A stretch of DNA of 64,000 nt from Endozoicomonas sp. OPT23 (GCF_009653635.1 NZ_PPFD01000009.1:248001-312000); one strand, 5' to 3'; counted from the stretch's first letter, positions 20,162-30,867 are shown. A program made the numbers and translations. Notes: generated by a model not told the origin, from the sequence alone.

Positions 20162-21678
20162 ATAGCACCTCCATTGACAGCAGGTGCTCGCCAAACGGTC
20201 AATGCCTGCTCAGCTTGCTCTACATCATCAAAATGCACTCGCCGCCCCTGAATTTCCTGATAGTCCTCATGACCCTTACCAGCGATCAGAACGATGTCGC
20301 CTTTATTCGCCTGAGCAACAGCTGCCTGAATGGCCGAAGCTCTATCCGTAATACACGTCACTTTATGCTGATCACTTTCTCTTACAGCAGTCATCGCATC
20401 GGTAATAATCTGCTCTGGATCTTCACTTCTGGGATTATCGCTGGTGATAAGCACTTTTTGTGCACCATCAAGAGCAGCCCTTGCCATCAAAGGTCTTTTG
20501 CCTCGATCTCGATCACCGCCACAACCAAAGACACAGGTGACGTTTTCTGAACCATGTTCAGCAAGAGAGTTCAGCACGCTGGCCAGCGCATCAGAGGTGT
20601 GAGCGTAATCAACAATAACCAGCGGCTTATCCTGACCACCGATTCGCTGCATACGACCAGGTACGGACAACAACCCGGGAATCAACTGCAGCACTTTATG
20701 GAAATCAGATCCGACACTGCAAACAGCGCCAATCACTGCCAGCATATTTTCAAGGCTGAAACGCCCCATCTGGTTGAGCTTTAACTCACCCTCACCCCAG
20801 GGGGTTTTCAGAACTGCATTAACACCACTCTGATTCAGCTGAATCTGCTCGGCAAAGATATCAGCGTTCGCATCCGAGGTAGAAAAAGTAAACACTTCAG
20901 TTTCTGACCCACAAGCAGCCAGCATGATTTCACTGTAAGCATCATCAAGATTAATCACCGCTTTCTGAGCACGACCATCAGCAAACAGTTTTGCCTTTGC
21001 CTCTGCGTAAGCTTCCATAGTCTGATGATAATCAAGATGATCACGACTGAGGTTGGTAAATACGCCCACCTGAAAACTTAATGTATCCACACGCCCCTGA
21101 TCCAGACCGTGGGAAGAAACCTCCATGGCCATGGCGGGAATACCCTCTGCAACCAGCCCAGCCATAAAACCTTGAGTAGCCACTGCATCCGAAGTGGTAT
21201 TCAGGCAAGGCTCCAGCTCTGGCGGAATTCCCTGACCAATAGTTCCCATAACGGCACAGGGTGTTTCCAGTTTTGAAAGCAGCTGAGAAATAAACCAGCA
21301 GCAAGACGTTTTACCATTGGTTCCGGTCACACCGATCAGATCAAGTTTCTTTGCAGGCTGTCGAAATACACGATCAGCGACAAATGCCACCTTGTCTTTC
21401 AAACCACTGATAAAAAAGACGCTTTCAGAATGACCATCAGTTAGCTTCCCGTTGTAACCATCTGCTTCTACCAGCACCGCGGCGGCTCCAGCACTGACGG
21501 CATTGCTTATATAATCCCTGCCATCGACACTGAAACCAGGTACTGCCAGAAACAACTCACCCCCGGCCAGCTTTCTGCTGTCGAGGGTCAGTCCGGTAAT
21601 CTGTTTGTCTGTCTTCAGTGGTGCCTGATCAAGCTCCACCAATACTTCATTCAAAGACAACAATTGACACGAAGTCAT
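20158..21678 (-). CDS. murE: UDP-MurNAc-L-Ala-D-Glu--meso-diaminopimelate ligase MurE
   Basis: A 506-residue Mur ligase. The P-loop GTNGKTS is near 119-125. The specificity motif DNPRSE selects meso-diaminopimelate over lysine, so the cell wall is the normal Gram-negative type. HTSDAL and GKGHEDYQ motifs are intact. It overlaps murF by four bases and lies about 80 bases after ftsI. Confidence 0.97.
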   Translation of the reverse strand: MTSCQLLSLNEVLVELDQAPLKTDKQITGLTLDSRKLAGGELFLAVPGFSVDGRDYISNAVSAGAAAVLVEADGYNGKLTDGHSESVFFISGLKDKVAFVADRVFRQPAKKLDLIGVTGTNGKTSCCWFISQLLSKLETPCAVMGTIGQGIPPELEPCLNTTSDAVATQGFMAGLVAEGIPAMAMEVSSHGLDQGRVDTLSFQVGVFTNLSRDHLDYHQTMEAYAEAKAKLFADGRAQKAVINLDDAYSEIMLAACGSETEVFTFSTSDANADIFAEQIQLNQSGVNAVLKTPWGEGELKLNQMGRFSLENMLAVIGAVCSVGSDFHKVLQLIPGLLSVPGRMQRIGGQDKPLVIVDYAHTSDALASVLNSLAEHGSENVTCVFGCGGDRDRGKRPLMARAALDGAQKVLITSDNPRSEDPEQIITDAMTAVRESDQHKVTCITDRASAIQAAVAQANKGDIVLIAGKGHEDYQEIQGRRVHFDDVEQAEQALTVWRAPAVNGGAI

Positions 21679-21761
21679 GCTTCATCCTGTTACCAAAGCA
21701 GCCCTGACTTGCAAAAGCCAGGGCTGCACACTCAATACAAAACACCGTTTACATGTTTCGT

Positions 21762-23540
21762 TTAATTCATATGTGCAGCAGGGTTCTGTAAACCCAGACC
21801 TGCTGTCAACACCTTGTCTTTCTGTGGTCTGACACCCAGTGCTCTCAATGCCTGTGCATTTACTTTCGAGAACACAGGGCCAGCAGTAACACCACCGTAA
21901 TAATCTTTACCTGCCGGGTCATCAATGATTACGACTGTCGCTATTCTTGGATTTTCCAGAGGCGCAACCCCTGCAAACAACCCGATATAACGTTCACTGG
22001 AGTACCCTCTGTTACTGACTTTTCGGACCGTACCTGTTTTAGCCGCAACGTCATAACTTTTCACAGCCCCACGCCAGCCCGTACCACCTTTGCGAACAAC
22101 CTTGCCCAGCATTTGCAGTACTTCATCAGCCACTTCTTTGGGCATAACACGCTTACCTGCTGGAGGCACATCGCGTTTTATCAGGGAAGTAGGACGAAGG
22201 ACACCACCTGCACCCAGCACAGCATAAGCCTGAGCCAGCTGCATTGGTGTAACCGTCAGGCCGTAACCAAACGACAGAGTTGCCGTTTCAATATCACTGA
22301 AGCGATCTTTGTACGGGATATAACCAGAACGTTCGCCCGGAAAGCCTGTTCCAGGTGATTGCCCAAGACCGACACGCCTGAACATATCCATCACCGAATC
22401 AGCACCAACATTCAAAGCCATCTTGGTCACACCGATGTTACTGGACTTCTTCAGTACTGTTTCAACATCAATCACACCATAACCATGGGTATCTTTTACT
22501 GAATCTCTGCCTACACGCATATAGCCGACACCGGTATTAATACGGGTATAACGATTATATTTTCCGGACTCCAATGCTGCAGCGACAGTGAAAGGCTTTA
22601 ATGTTGAACCAGGCTCAATAGCATCAGTCAAAACCCGGTTACGGCTGTACTTCAGTTCTTCACGATTATTTGGGTTATAGGAAGGCTGGTTAACCATGGC
22701 CAGAACCTCACCAGTCTGAACATCCAGCATAACCAGTGAGCCTGATTTGGCCCTGTGCTTTTTTACTGCGCTTTTCAACTCACGATATGCCATATACTGA
22801 AGGCGAGAATCGATACTGAGCATTAATTCCTTACCGGGCTGAGAGTTTTCCAGCAACTCTGCTTCTGTCACCAGATTACCCAGAAGGTCCTTTCGAATAC
22901 GACGAGAGCCGTTAGAACCGGTCAACCATTGGTCATAACCCAGTTCAAGCCCTTCCTTACCAATTTCACCAGCATCCTTATCATCCCGTCCGGTCAGACC
23001 AATCAAGTGAGAGGTTACTTCACCCATTGGATAGTAACGTTTCTGTTCTGGCCGGATGACAATACCTTTGATGCGCAGACTACGAACCAGTTTACCTTCT
23101 TCGGGTGTGAGTTCGCGTTTGAGAGGCAGGAATCGTTTACCGGCAGCGGCCTTCTGATTCAACCTGCGAGTCAGCCAGTTTCGATTCAAATCAAGCGCAT
23201 CGGCCAATTCAAACCACCGCTCTTTGCTGTTCAGCAAAATAACCGGATCTGCCCACACCGAAGTAACAGGCGCACTGGCAGCAAGGATTTTACCGTTACG
23301 ATCAAAAATAATGCCGCGGTGAGCCGGGATGGACTCATTCCTGACTGAACGCTTGTCACCCTCGCCCTGCAGAAACTGGCGATCAAGAATCTGTAGATTA
23401 ACCAGCTGGCCGGTCACTATGATTCCCAGCATGACAAAAATAGCCTGGATGAAGCGAAACCTTCCCTTGAAAGAGACTTCTTCATCTTCTTTTTTGCGAC
23501 TACTGCCAGTAGTACGGCTGTTTGTACGTTCCCTGTTCAT
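21762..23540 (-). CDS. ftsI: Septal transpeptidase FtsI (PBP3)
   Basis: A 592-residue class B penicillin-binding protein that cross-links septal peptidoglycan with FtsW. A basic cytoplasmic tail precedes one membrane helix (about 31-52), a pedestal domain follows, and the transpeptidase has Ser312-x-x-Lys315 (STLK), SSN at 366-368 and KTGT at 501-504. It overlaps ftsL by four bases (ATGA). Confidence 0.97.
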   Translation of the reverse strand: MNRERTNSRTTGSSRKKEDEEVSFKGRFRFIQAIFVMLGIIVTGQLVNLQILDRQFLQGEGDKRSVRNESIPAHRGIIFDRNGKILAASAPVTSVWADPVILLNSKERWFELADALDLNRNWLTRRLNQKAAAGKRFLPLKRELTPEEGKLVRSLRIKGIVIRPEQKRYYPMGEVTSHLIGLTGRDDKDAGEIGKEGLELGYDQWLTGSNGSRRIRKDLLGNLVTEAELLENSQPGKELMLSIDSRLQYMAYRELKSAVKKHRAKSGSLVMLDVQTGEVLAMVNQPSYNPNNREELKYSRNRVLTDAIEPGSTLKPFTVAAALESGKYNRYTRINTGVGYMRVGRDSVKDTHGYGVIDVETVLKKSSNIGVTKMALNVGADSVMDMFRRVGLGQSPGTGFPGERSGYIPYKDRFSDIETATLSFGYGLTVTPMQLAQAYAVLGAGGVLRPTSLIKRDVPPAGKRVMPKEVADEVLQMLGKVVRKGGTGWRGAVKSYDVAAKTGTVRKVSNRGYSSERYIGLFAGVAPLENPRIATVVIIDDPAGKDYYGGVTAGPVFSKVNAQALRALGVRPQKDKVLTAGLGLQNPAAHMN

Positions 23541-23833
23541 GGCGCTAATACCTGAATGCGGTCTGAGCCGGGCACTTCCATGGCCAACTCATTCCTTGCG
23601 ATCTTTTCCACTCTGTCAGGGGCTGTAAGAGTACTCTGCTGAAGCAGCAGTCGCCCCCATTCCACCTGAGCCTTATTTTTCTTATCCAGCTCCTGCTGGA
23701 GAATATTGTGTAATCGTCTATTTTCATGCCCGGCATAGCTGACCGCTACGCCCGATACGAGTACAGCCATGAGCAACAAACCTATCCATTTGTTGGACTC
23801 ATTAACCAAAGCTTTCAGTGGCTGTAAATCCAT
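23537..23833 (-). CDS. ftsL: Cell division protein FtsL
   Basis: A 98-residue bitopic protein: a membrane helix at about 17-36, then a periplasmic leucine-zipper-like coiled coil (about 38-70) that pairs with FtsB and links FtsQ to FtsWI. Small size, topology and the position between rsmH and ftsI identify it; sequence conservation in this family is low. Confidence 0.93.
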   Translation of the reverse strand: MDLQPLKALVNESNKWIGLLLMAVLVSGVAVSYAGHENRRLHNILQQELDKKNKAQVEWGRLLLQQSTLTAPDRVEKIARNELAMEVPGSDRIQVLAP

Positions 23834-23849
23834 CTATCGAACTCGCCTG

Positions 23850-24779
23850 TCAGTTCAGTTTTTCTGCAACACGCATGACTGCACTGCGAGATCGAGGGTT
23901 AGAATCCACCTCTTCTTTGCTGGCCTTGATGGCTTTGCCCAGAGGTTTCATTCGCTTGTTCAACTGATCCTCGGTCACCGGCATCCAACGCGGCAGTTCA
24001 TCACCCTTGGCATGCTTGCGAATAAAACGCTTGGCAATTCGGTCTTCCAGCGAGTGGAAGCTGATCACCACCAGGCGCCCACCCGGCTTCAAAATCTCCA
24101 GCGCCTTATCCAGACATTCGATCAAATCATCCAGCTCACGGTTGATATGAATTCGAATCGCCTGAAACGCCCGAGTTGCCGGATGCTTATGCTTTTCCCT
24201 TGAAAAGCTGACACCAGCAATAATGTTTGCCAGCCTTTTTGTTGTCGTAATAGGAGCTTCTTCCCTTTCACGCACAATGGCTCTGGCTATTCTGCGAGAA
24301 CCACGGTCTTCACCGTATTCCCAGATCACCTTACTGATTTCCTGCTCTTCTGCTGTATTGATCCAGTCAGCGGCACTCTGCCCCTGAGTGGTATTCATAC
24401 GCATATCGAGCGGACCGTCCTGCATAAAGCTGAATCCACGCTCCGGATTATCCAGCTGCGGTGATGACACTCCCAGATCCAGCAATACGCCATCCACCTG
24501 CTGACCAGCCAGCGCACTGTCCAGATCAGCAAAAGAGCCGTGGTAGATATTGAAACGACTTTCTCTACCTGCCAGTTCATCGGCCACAGCTATGGCTCGC
24601 GGGTCTTTATCAATCCCCAGCAAGCGACCTTCTTCAGACAACTTGTCCAGAACTGCCCGGCTATGACCTCCTCTACCGAAGGTACCATCTACATAGAAGC
24701 CTTCCGGATTGACCACTAAAGCCTCAACTGCTTCATTCAACAGCACGGTAATGTGCTGATCTTCTTTTACTTCTGACAT
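23850..24779 (-). CDS. rsmH: 16S rRNA (cytosine-1402-N4)-methyltransferase RsmH
   Basis: A 309-residue SAM-dependent methyltransferase (MraW) that modifies C1402 of 16S rRNA in the P site. The SAM motif [11 protein letters not shown] is at about 27-37, with [21 protein letters not shown] and the C-terminal [11 protein letters not shown] block. It acts together with RsmI (encoded at 26194-27033), which methylates the ribose of the same base. Confidence 0.97.
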   Translation of the reverse strand: MSEVKEDQHITVLLNEAVEALVVNPEGFYVDGTFGRGGHSRAVLDKLSEEGRLLGIDKDPRAIAVADELAGRESRFNIYHGSFADLDSALAGQQVDGVLLDLGVSSPQLDNPERGFSFMQDGPLDMRMNTTQGQSAADWINTAEEQEISKVIWEYGEDRGSRRIARAIVREREEAPITTTKRLANIIAGVSFSREKHKHPATRAFQAIRIHINRELDDLIECLDKALEILKPGGRLVVISFHSLEDRIAKRFIRKHAKGDELPRWMPVTEDQLNKRMKPLGKAIKASKEEVDSNPRSRSAVMRVAEKLN

Positions 24780-24790
24780 CTATTAACCCA

Positions 24791-25246
24791 CTAAAGAGAG
24801 AGGGACTGCAGCTCGACAGGAATCTCGCCTGATTCACTGGCTTCCTGAAGATAATCGTCGCGCCGCTGATTCCAGCGCCCCTCATCCCAGAGTTCAAATT
24901 TTTTACCCTGCCCCAGCAAGATGCTGCGTTTGTCGAGACCAGCATAGTCTCTGAGCAAGGGAGGTACTAATACGCGCCCATTGGCATCCATATCAACATC
25001 AGTTGCATGGCCAATAAGCAAACGTTGAATTCGGCGGGTCATTGGATGAAAACTGGGGAGTGCTTCAATTTTTGCCTGAATCGCTTCCCACTCATCCAGC
25101 GGATAAATCAACAGACAGGGTTCATCGGTATCAATGGTCGCTACCAGACTTCCGGCACAGCGATCCCTTAACACCTGCCGATAACGGGTAGGTATTGCCA
25201 TACGCCCTTTGGCGTCGAGATTTATGGCATTGACCCCACGAAACAA
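24791..25246 (-). CDS. mraZ: Transcriptional repressor MraZ
   Basis: A 151-residue protein with two AbrB-like DNA-binding repeats, each with a DxKGR-type motif (LDAKGRMAIP at 10-19 and MDANGRVLVP at about 86-95). In E. coli, MraZ binds direct repeats next to the mra promoter and represses the dcw cluster. The matching repeats are present here at 25347-25391. The start is TTG at 25246 with GGGAG eight bases upstream; a weak start codon would fit the need for low dosage. Confidence 0.95.
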   Translation of the reverse strand: MFRGVNAINLDAKGRMAIPTRYRQVLRDRCAGSLVATIDTDEPCLLIYPLDEWEAIQAKIEALPSFHPMTRRIQRLLIGHATDVDMDANGRVLVPPLLRDYAGLDKRSILLGQGKKFELWDEGRWNQRRDDYLQEASESGEIPVELQSLSL

Positions 25247-25346
25247 GCTTCACACTCCCTGATCTTTTTAGGTTTATTGCATGACTTCTTCTAGCTCTTC
25301 ACTTAAAAAGCCTCTGTGGAAAACCGGTCATCCATACCTTATTTAT

Positions 25347-25391
25347 CCACATTAAAATCACTGCAACCCACTTTTATCCACTTTATGCCAC
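25347..25391 (-). promoter_or_regulatory. Tandem MraZ boxes before mraZ
   Basis: Read on the minus strand, GTGG occurs at 25391-25388, 25381-25378 and 25371-25368, then GTGA at 25361-25358 and GTGG at 25350-25347. The spacing is 10, 10, 10 and 11 bases, one helical turn each, with AAA before some copies (AAAGTGG). MraZ binds such phased direct repeats in other bacteria. The array lies just downstream of the promoter start point, a position suited to autorepression of the cluster. Confidence 0.8.
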
Positions 25392-25399
25392 TGAAGCAC

Positions 25400-25428
25400 A
25401 CTATAGAAATCCACAAAACCCACGTCAA
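25400..25428 (-). promoter_or_regulatory. Probable mra promoter (sigma70)
   Basis: On the minus strand, TTGACG (25428-25423) and TATAGT (25405-25400) are separated by 17 bases, one mismatch each from consensus. The start point would fall near 25393, leaving an untranslated leader of about 150 bases that contains the MraZ boxes. A second TTGACG lies about 20 bases further upstream. Confidence 0.8.
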
Positions 25429-25667
25429 GCGTGGCTTTCACCTCAAACGTCAAGCTGTTGACTGGTCGCGGTCATAAATAGCAAGGGATGAAGCACAGAA
25501 AAACAGTTTAGAAAGAATACGATGGGAAGTTATTGAGAGAATCTTGTTGAAATGAGAATCAGTGTGAATAAATCTTTCATGGATTTGATGCAGCCTGTGC
25601 ATAACTGATGTTAACCACCGATTATCCACAATCTGAAACCAGGCCGAACGACCCAGTGGAAAAGTTC

Positions 25668-25705
25668 TAAAAACACCCTCCTCCAATTATTAATGGTGGA
25701 AGGTG
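25668..25705 (-). terminator. rnpB terminator
   Basis: On the minus strand CACCTTCCACC pairs with GGAGGAGGGTG across a 10-base AT loop, followed by a T-run. It ends about 20 bases past the rnpB 3' end. Confidence 0.85.
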
Positions 25706-25722
25706 CTTCAGATAAAAAGTAT

Positions 25723-26128
<406 letters not shown>

Positions 26129-26193
26129 AGGCCGCGAATACTACTGAAAGCCCGTGGTGACTGCAAGCCGGTTTAATACCAACAACCTTAAAG

Positions 26194-27033
26194 TCAGCCC
26201 TTAAGCTCCAGCGCAACGTCGTAGAGCTGCTTTTTACGGTAGCCTGTCATATCCGCAACAATCGCCGCTGCTTTCTTTGGAGGCAACTCTGAAAGAAGTC
26301 GTTCAAGCCACTTGCGAGCTTCTGAGTCGACCTCTTCTCTTTTCTCCTCTTCAGCACCTTGCACCAGCACAACAAACTCACCACGGCACTGATTGGAGTC
26401 TTCCTGCAGCATGTATTCAACTTCTTCCACAGAGCCAGCCAGCACTGTCTCAAAGGTCTTGGTGATTTCGCGAGCCAGCACAATATAACGATCAGCCCCC
26501 AGCACTTCTTTAAAGTCAGCCAGACTATCGAGAATTCTGTGGGTAGATTCATAGACTGCCCAGGTATGGGTATAGGCAGCCATAGCTTCCAGACGCTTTT
26601 TACGACCTGATGATTTTGCCGGCAGAAAACCCTCAAAATAAAAACGATCCGTCGCCAGACCGCTGACAGAAAGCGCAGCAATCAAGGCACAACAGCCGGG
26701 AACAGGTACGACCCTGAAGCCTGCTTCACGGACCTTTCTGACCAGAACAAAGCCCGGATCCGAAATCAAAGGCGTACCCGCATCACTGACCAGAGCTACA
26801 GATTCACCAGCCGCCAACCGTTTCACCAACTGTTCTGACTGATAACCTTCATTATGCTCATGGCAAGGTACCATGGGCGTCTCAATACCGAAGTGATTCA
26901 TTAACTTACGACTGTGACGAGTATCCTCGGCAGCAATCACATCGACAGCCTTCAACACCGTAATACCACGCGGCGTCATATCATCAAGGTTGCCAATAGG
27001 TGTTGAGACCACATAGAGAATGGATTCAGACAT
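26194..27033 (-). CDS. rsmI: 16S rRNA (cytidine-1402-2'-O)-methyltransferase RsmI
   Basis: A 279-residue tetrapyrrole-methylase-fold enzyme that 2'-O-methylates C1402 of 16S rRNA. The N-terminal VVSTPIGNLDDMTPRG, the AEDTRHSRKL block, the SDAGTPLISDPG loop and FEGFLPAK are diagnostic. It is divergent from lpoA, a common gammaproteobacterial arrangement. Confidence 0.97.
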   Translation of the reverse strand: MSESILYVVSTPIGNLDDMTPRGITVLKAVDVIAAEDTRHSRKLMNHFGIETPMVPCHEHNEGYQSEQLVKRLAAGESVALVSDAGTPLISDPGFVLVRKVREAGFRVVPVPGCCALIAALSVSGLATDRFYFEGFLPAKSSGRKKRLEAMAAYTHTWAVYESTHRILDSLADFKEVLGADRYIVLAREITKTFETVLAGSVEEVEYMLQEDSNQCRGEFVVLVQGAEEEKREEVDSEARKWLERLLSELPPKKAAAIVADMTGYRKKQLYDVALELKG

Positions 27034-27180
27034 TAAATTAGAGTCCGCAGAAAAATGCTGAGCAGTCTACTCTCTAACCCCCCAAGACAAAAGATAAGTA
27101 CAGAACAATAGAGCCAGCGACAAAAATTAATATACAATGTCCCCATTAAAAAAACCGTTCAGGTCGTTGACTCCGAATTT
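27034..27180. promoter_or_regulatory. rsmI/lpoA divergent promoter region
   Basis: 147 bases with promoters expected on both strands. A TATACAAT sequence at about 27131-27138 is a candidate -10 for lpoA; no convincing -35 partner was found. Confidence 0.35.
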
Positions 27181-29055
27181 ATGAGCCAGAACTTATTTCC
27201 CCGCAGTCTGATATCTACGCTACTGATTCTGTCAGTATTGAGCGGCTGCTCAAGCCAGCCCCAGAAACCGTCAGGCCAGAAACTGCCGATTGCCGAGAGT
27301 CAGTCCGAAACAGCTGAAGATCTTTTATTCAAAGCTGAGCAAAGCCTTTTCCCGGAAAGCGCCCGGTTGAAAATCAAGGCCGTCGAACAGTTTTTCAGCC
27401 AGTCCCCTGTCAGAGCCAGAGAAATTCTCGACAGCATCGACTTCGAACACCTTCCTGATAGCCTTCAGGCTCGCTACGCACTGGCGCAGGCTCAGCAAGC
27501 CTTCCTGAGCAACCAGAACTGGCAGATCTTCTTCTGGCTGGATAGAGAACCTGTAATCAATAGCAATAATACGGCCATCACTGACCGCGCTCATACTCTC
27601 AAAGCTATCGCCTATAACCGCTTCAGCGAGTTCACCGCTGCTTTGGATGAGTGGGCCAGCCTCACCAGCACAGGCATACTGGAACTACCTTCCGATTATT
27701 ACGACGAGTTTTGGAAAACGCTGCTGAATGCACCGGAAGACAGAATCAACCAACTTTTACTTAGCCAACCTTCCACCATCACAAAAGGCTGGGCTGACCT
27801 GGCTCTGCTGTATCACCCCGGGCGCACCCTTGACCAGCAGCTCAGCGGCCTGAACAGTTGGAAACTTCAGTGGAAAGATCACCCTGCTGAACGCTTCCTT
27901 CCCGAAAACCTTGCCCTGCTTCAGAGCAAAGCGGCCCAACAGCCAAAGAAAATCGCTGCTTTACTGCCGACCTCAGGCCCACTGGGTCAGGCAGGACGAT
28001 CAGTCAGAGACGGCATCATCGCCGCCTATTATCAAAAACTGAAAAGCCAGAGTAGCGACAACCTTCCAGAACTGGTTTTTATGGATACCTTTGAACAGGA
28101 TGTCAGTCTTCTTGCGACGATTGCCAGCGCTGAAGGCGCAGAAATGATCATCGGCCCTCTGGATAAATCTAACGTTGAGTTACTAAAGCATTCTGCACCG
28201 GTAGACTTGACCATTCTGGCTCTAAATAGCCTGAATACAGACTCACCGGAAGAAGATTTTTATGAGTTTGGTCTGGCCACAGAAGACGAATCCATAGCCG
28301 TAGCAGAAAGAGGCCGACTGGACGGACACCAACGTGTTGCCATTATCAGCCCCATGAGTCGCTGGGGCGACAAGGTCGTCGACAGTTTTAAGGACGCCTG
28401 GCTGAAGGAAGACGGCGAAATTGTCAGCGAGATTCGTTTCAAGCCAAACAGTCAATACAGCCAACTGGCAGGCGAGCTATTACTGGTTAATCAGAGTCAA
28501 CAGAGAGCCAAAAAACTGAATCGTCTGCTGGGTGAAAAGCTTGGATTTGAAGCCAGACGTCGCCAGGATGTCGATATGATATTTATTCCGTCTTACCCGG
28601 AAGAAGCTCGCCAACTGAAACCGGCACTGGCTTATCAGTTTGCTGGCAAGCTACCTGTCTACTCAACTTCAAGTGCTTACTCTGGGTCCTATGACCGCAA
28701 AAACCAGGATCTTGATAAGCTCCGCATCCCTGTAATGCCCTGGGATCTTCCCTACGAGCAGAACGATATAAAATCCAGCGTACTGTCTATTTGGCCAGCA
28801 GCAACAGGCAACTACGGCAGTCTTTATGCTCTTGGTGCTGACGCTTTCAACATTTACCCCCACCTGTTGCAACTGACTTTCCTGCCAGGCAGTCAGGTTA
28901 ACGGTTTAACCGGTCAACTCAGCATTGACCGTAACCAACAGGTACGACGCTCACTGCCATGGCAAACGTTCCGTAACGGTCGTCTGAAGCCTTTACCTAT
29001 TCCAAAGCAAAGCAGCAGTCATGTTCTGGACACTGAAGCAGAAGACGAACAGTAA
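27181..29055 (+). CDS. lpoA: Outer-membrane lipoprotein LpoA, activator of PBP1A
   Basis: A 624-residue lipoprotein. The signal peptide ends in the lipobox LSGC with the lipidated Cys at about 23. An N-terminal TPR-like helical half (about 45-250) is followed by a periplasmic-binding-protein-like half (about 260-600; starts KKIAALLPTSGPLGQAG). In E. coli LpoA spans from the outer membrane to activate PBP1A. Its neighbours rsmI, yraN, diaA and dolP are the same as in E. coli. Confidence 0.95.
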   Translation: MSQNLFPRSLISTLLILSVLSGCSSQPQKPSGQKLPIAESQSETAEDLLFKAEQSLFPESARLKIKAVEQFFSQSPVRAREILDSIDFEHLPDSLQARYALAQAQQAFLSNQNWQIFFWLDREPVINSNNTAITDRAHTLKAIAYNRFSEFTAALDEWASLTSTGILELPSDYYDEFWKTLLNAPEDRINQLLLSQPSTITKGWADLALLYHPGRTLDQQLSGLNSWKLQWKDHPAERFLPENLALLQSKAAQQPKKIAALLPTSGPLGQAGRSVRDGIIAAYYQKLKSQSSDNLPELVFMDTFEQDVSLLATIASAEGAEMIIGPLDKSNVELLKHSAPVDLTILALNSLNTDSPEEDFYEFGLATEDESIAVAERGRLDGHQRVAIISPMSRWGDKVVDSFKDAWLKEDGEIVSEIRFKPNSQYSQLAGELLLVNQSQQRAKKLNRLLGEKLGFEARRRQDVDMIFIPSYPEEARQLKPALAYQFAGKLPVYSTSSAYSGSYDRKNQDLDKLRIPVMPWDLPYEQNDIKSSVLSIWPAATGNYGSLYALGADAFNIYPHLLQLTFLPGSQVNGLTGQLSIDRNQQVRRSLPWQTFRNGRLKPLPIPKQSSSHVLDTEAEDEQ

Positions 29056-29413
29056 AGGCGCTCAAGCCGAGAAACTGGCTCTGAACTTTCTCCAGAGCCA
29101 GAGCCTGCAACTGGTCACAAAAAATTATGCCTGCCGTAACGGCGAGCTTGACCTGATTATGCTAGACGGCGAAAGTCTGGTATTCATAGAAGTTCGTCTC
29201 AGAACTAACAGCGAGTTTGGCGGTGCATCTGGCAGCATTACTGCACCCAAACAGCGTCGACTGGAAAAAACCGCTCTGCATTTCCTGCAATCTCACCCTG
29301 CTTTCAGCCACAGATTCTGTCGATTTGACCTTGTCTGTTTGACTTCTGCGCAAAGCAACAATGACGAACACCACCAAAAACCGATAGAATGGTTGAAAGG
29401 AGTTTTTCAGTAA
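29021..29413 (+). CDS. yraN: UPF0102 family nuclease-fold protein YraN
   Basis: 130 residues with the restriction-endonuclease-like core: GELDLIMLDG followed by VFIEVR, plus KGAQAEKLALNFL near the start. No enzymatic role is firmly established for the family. It overlaps the lpoA end by 35 bases and is probably translated from the same message. Confidence 0.92.
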   Translation: MFWTLKQKTNSKGAQAEKLALNFLQSQSLQLVTKNYACRNGELDLIMLDGESLVFIEVRLRTNSEFGGASGSITAPKQRRLEKTALHFLQSHPAFSHRFCRFDLVCLTSAQSNNDEHHQKPIEWLKGVFQ

Positions 29414-29475
29414 GTACTTGGACATAAGAATCTATATGTCAGTACACTGGCTCCATCAGTATTAAGGCTCTGGTT

Positions 29476-29520
29476 TTGATTTATCAGACTTTGATTTGTC
29501 AGACCTTGATTCATCAGACA
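29476..29520 (+). repeat. Three tandem 15-bp repeats
   Basis: TTGATTTATCAGACT, TTGATTTGTCAGACC and TTGATTCATCAGACA follow each other without gap (29476, 29491, 29506). They lie in the 273-base gap between yraN and diaA, which otherwise holds no supported gene. Confidence 0.85.
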
Positions 29521-29668
29521 ATGTTGTTATTTCCTGGGTGAGAACAACTCGTCACTGATAGTAAGATCAATAACCTTGAAAGCTGACATCAACTTGCTGC
29601 AGGTTTTAGCAGCATTACCACCAAAACTGTCAACTTTCGGCTGGAAGTTTGAGAAACAATGCCGGTAA

Positions 29669-30274
<606 letters not shown>

Positions 30275-30294
30275 TTCATTCAAGGGAAGATATT

Positions 30295-30867
30295 ATGAAC
30301 AAACTGACCACTCTGGCTCTGGTCAGCCTGCTAACCCTTATGAGCGGCTGCGCAACGGTCATTGAGACCATCAATGAAGACCCTATTCAGGTCGATCCTA
30401 CCGAAAGGTCCTGGGGCAACTGGATAGACGATCAGACCATTGAAACCATCGCCGGTGTCAACATTAAGAAAGCGGACCCGGCTTTCGATAAAAGCCGAGT
30501 AAAAGTAGTTAGCTTCAATGGCACTGTCCTGCTGATAGGGCAAGTTACCAACGGTCAACTGAAAGACCTTGCAGAAACTACTGTCAGAGATATAAATCAT
30601 GTGGGTAAGGTTTATAACGAGCTGACCATCGGCGCACCTGCCAGTATTCTGCAACAGAGCAACGACTCCTGGCTGACCACTAAAATAAAAACCAAACTGA
30701 TTCAAAGTGAAGTAATTAATGCAGATCGAATCAAGATCAACACCGAACAAGGTGCCGTCTACCTGATGGGTCTGGTATCCCCAAAGCAGGCTCAAACTTC
30801 GGTGGATATTGTGCGCAACACAGGCGGTGTTCAGAAAATCATCAAGGTGTTTGAATACATCAAGTAA
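30295..30867 (+). CDS. dolP: Outer-membrane lipoprotein with two BON domains (DolP/YraP)
   Basis: 190 residues. A signal peptide with the lipobox MSGC (Cys19) is followed by two BON domains (about 50-110 and 125-190), each with a VxLxGxV-type core (VLLIGQVTNG and VYLMGLVSPK). DolP supports outer-membrane integrity near division sites. The start is ATG 30295 with GGGAAG upstream; an earlier in-frame start at 30271 would disturb the signal peptide. Confidence 0.93.
   Translation: MNKLTTLALVSLLTLMSGCATVIETINEDPIQVDPTERSWGNWIDDQTIETIAGVNIKKADPAFDKSRVKVVSFNGTVLLIGQVTNGQLKDLAETTVRDINHVGKVYNELTIGAPASILQQSNDSWLTTKIKTKLIQSEVINADRIKINTEQGAVYLMGLVSPKQAQTSVDIVRNTGGVQKIIKVFEYIK

Larger units (their letters stand above)
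25315..25630. promoter_or_regulatory. Cluster of DnaA boxes between mraZ and rnpB
   Basis: Two perfect DnaA boxes (TTATCCACA) lie at 25343-25351 and 25622-25630. One-mismatch copies are TTATCCACT at 25374-25382, TGTGCATAA at 25596-25604, TGTGAATAA at 25563-25571 and TGTGGAAAA at 25315-25323. Two of them share bases with the MraZ boxes. DnaA binding here is inference from the sequence. Confidence 0.55.

Noticed and set aside
25315-25630. Replication origin
   Set aside because: DnaA boxes are present, but there is no AT-rich unwinding repeat set, no GATC cluster and no oriC neighbour genes such as mnmG, dnaA or dnaN; regulation of mraZ is more likely.
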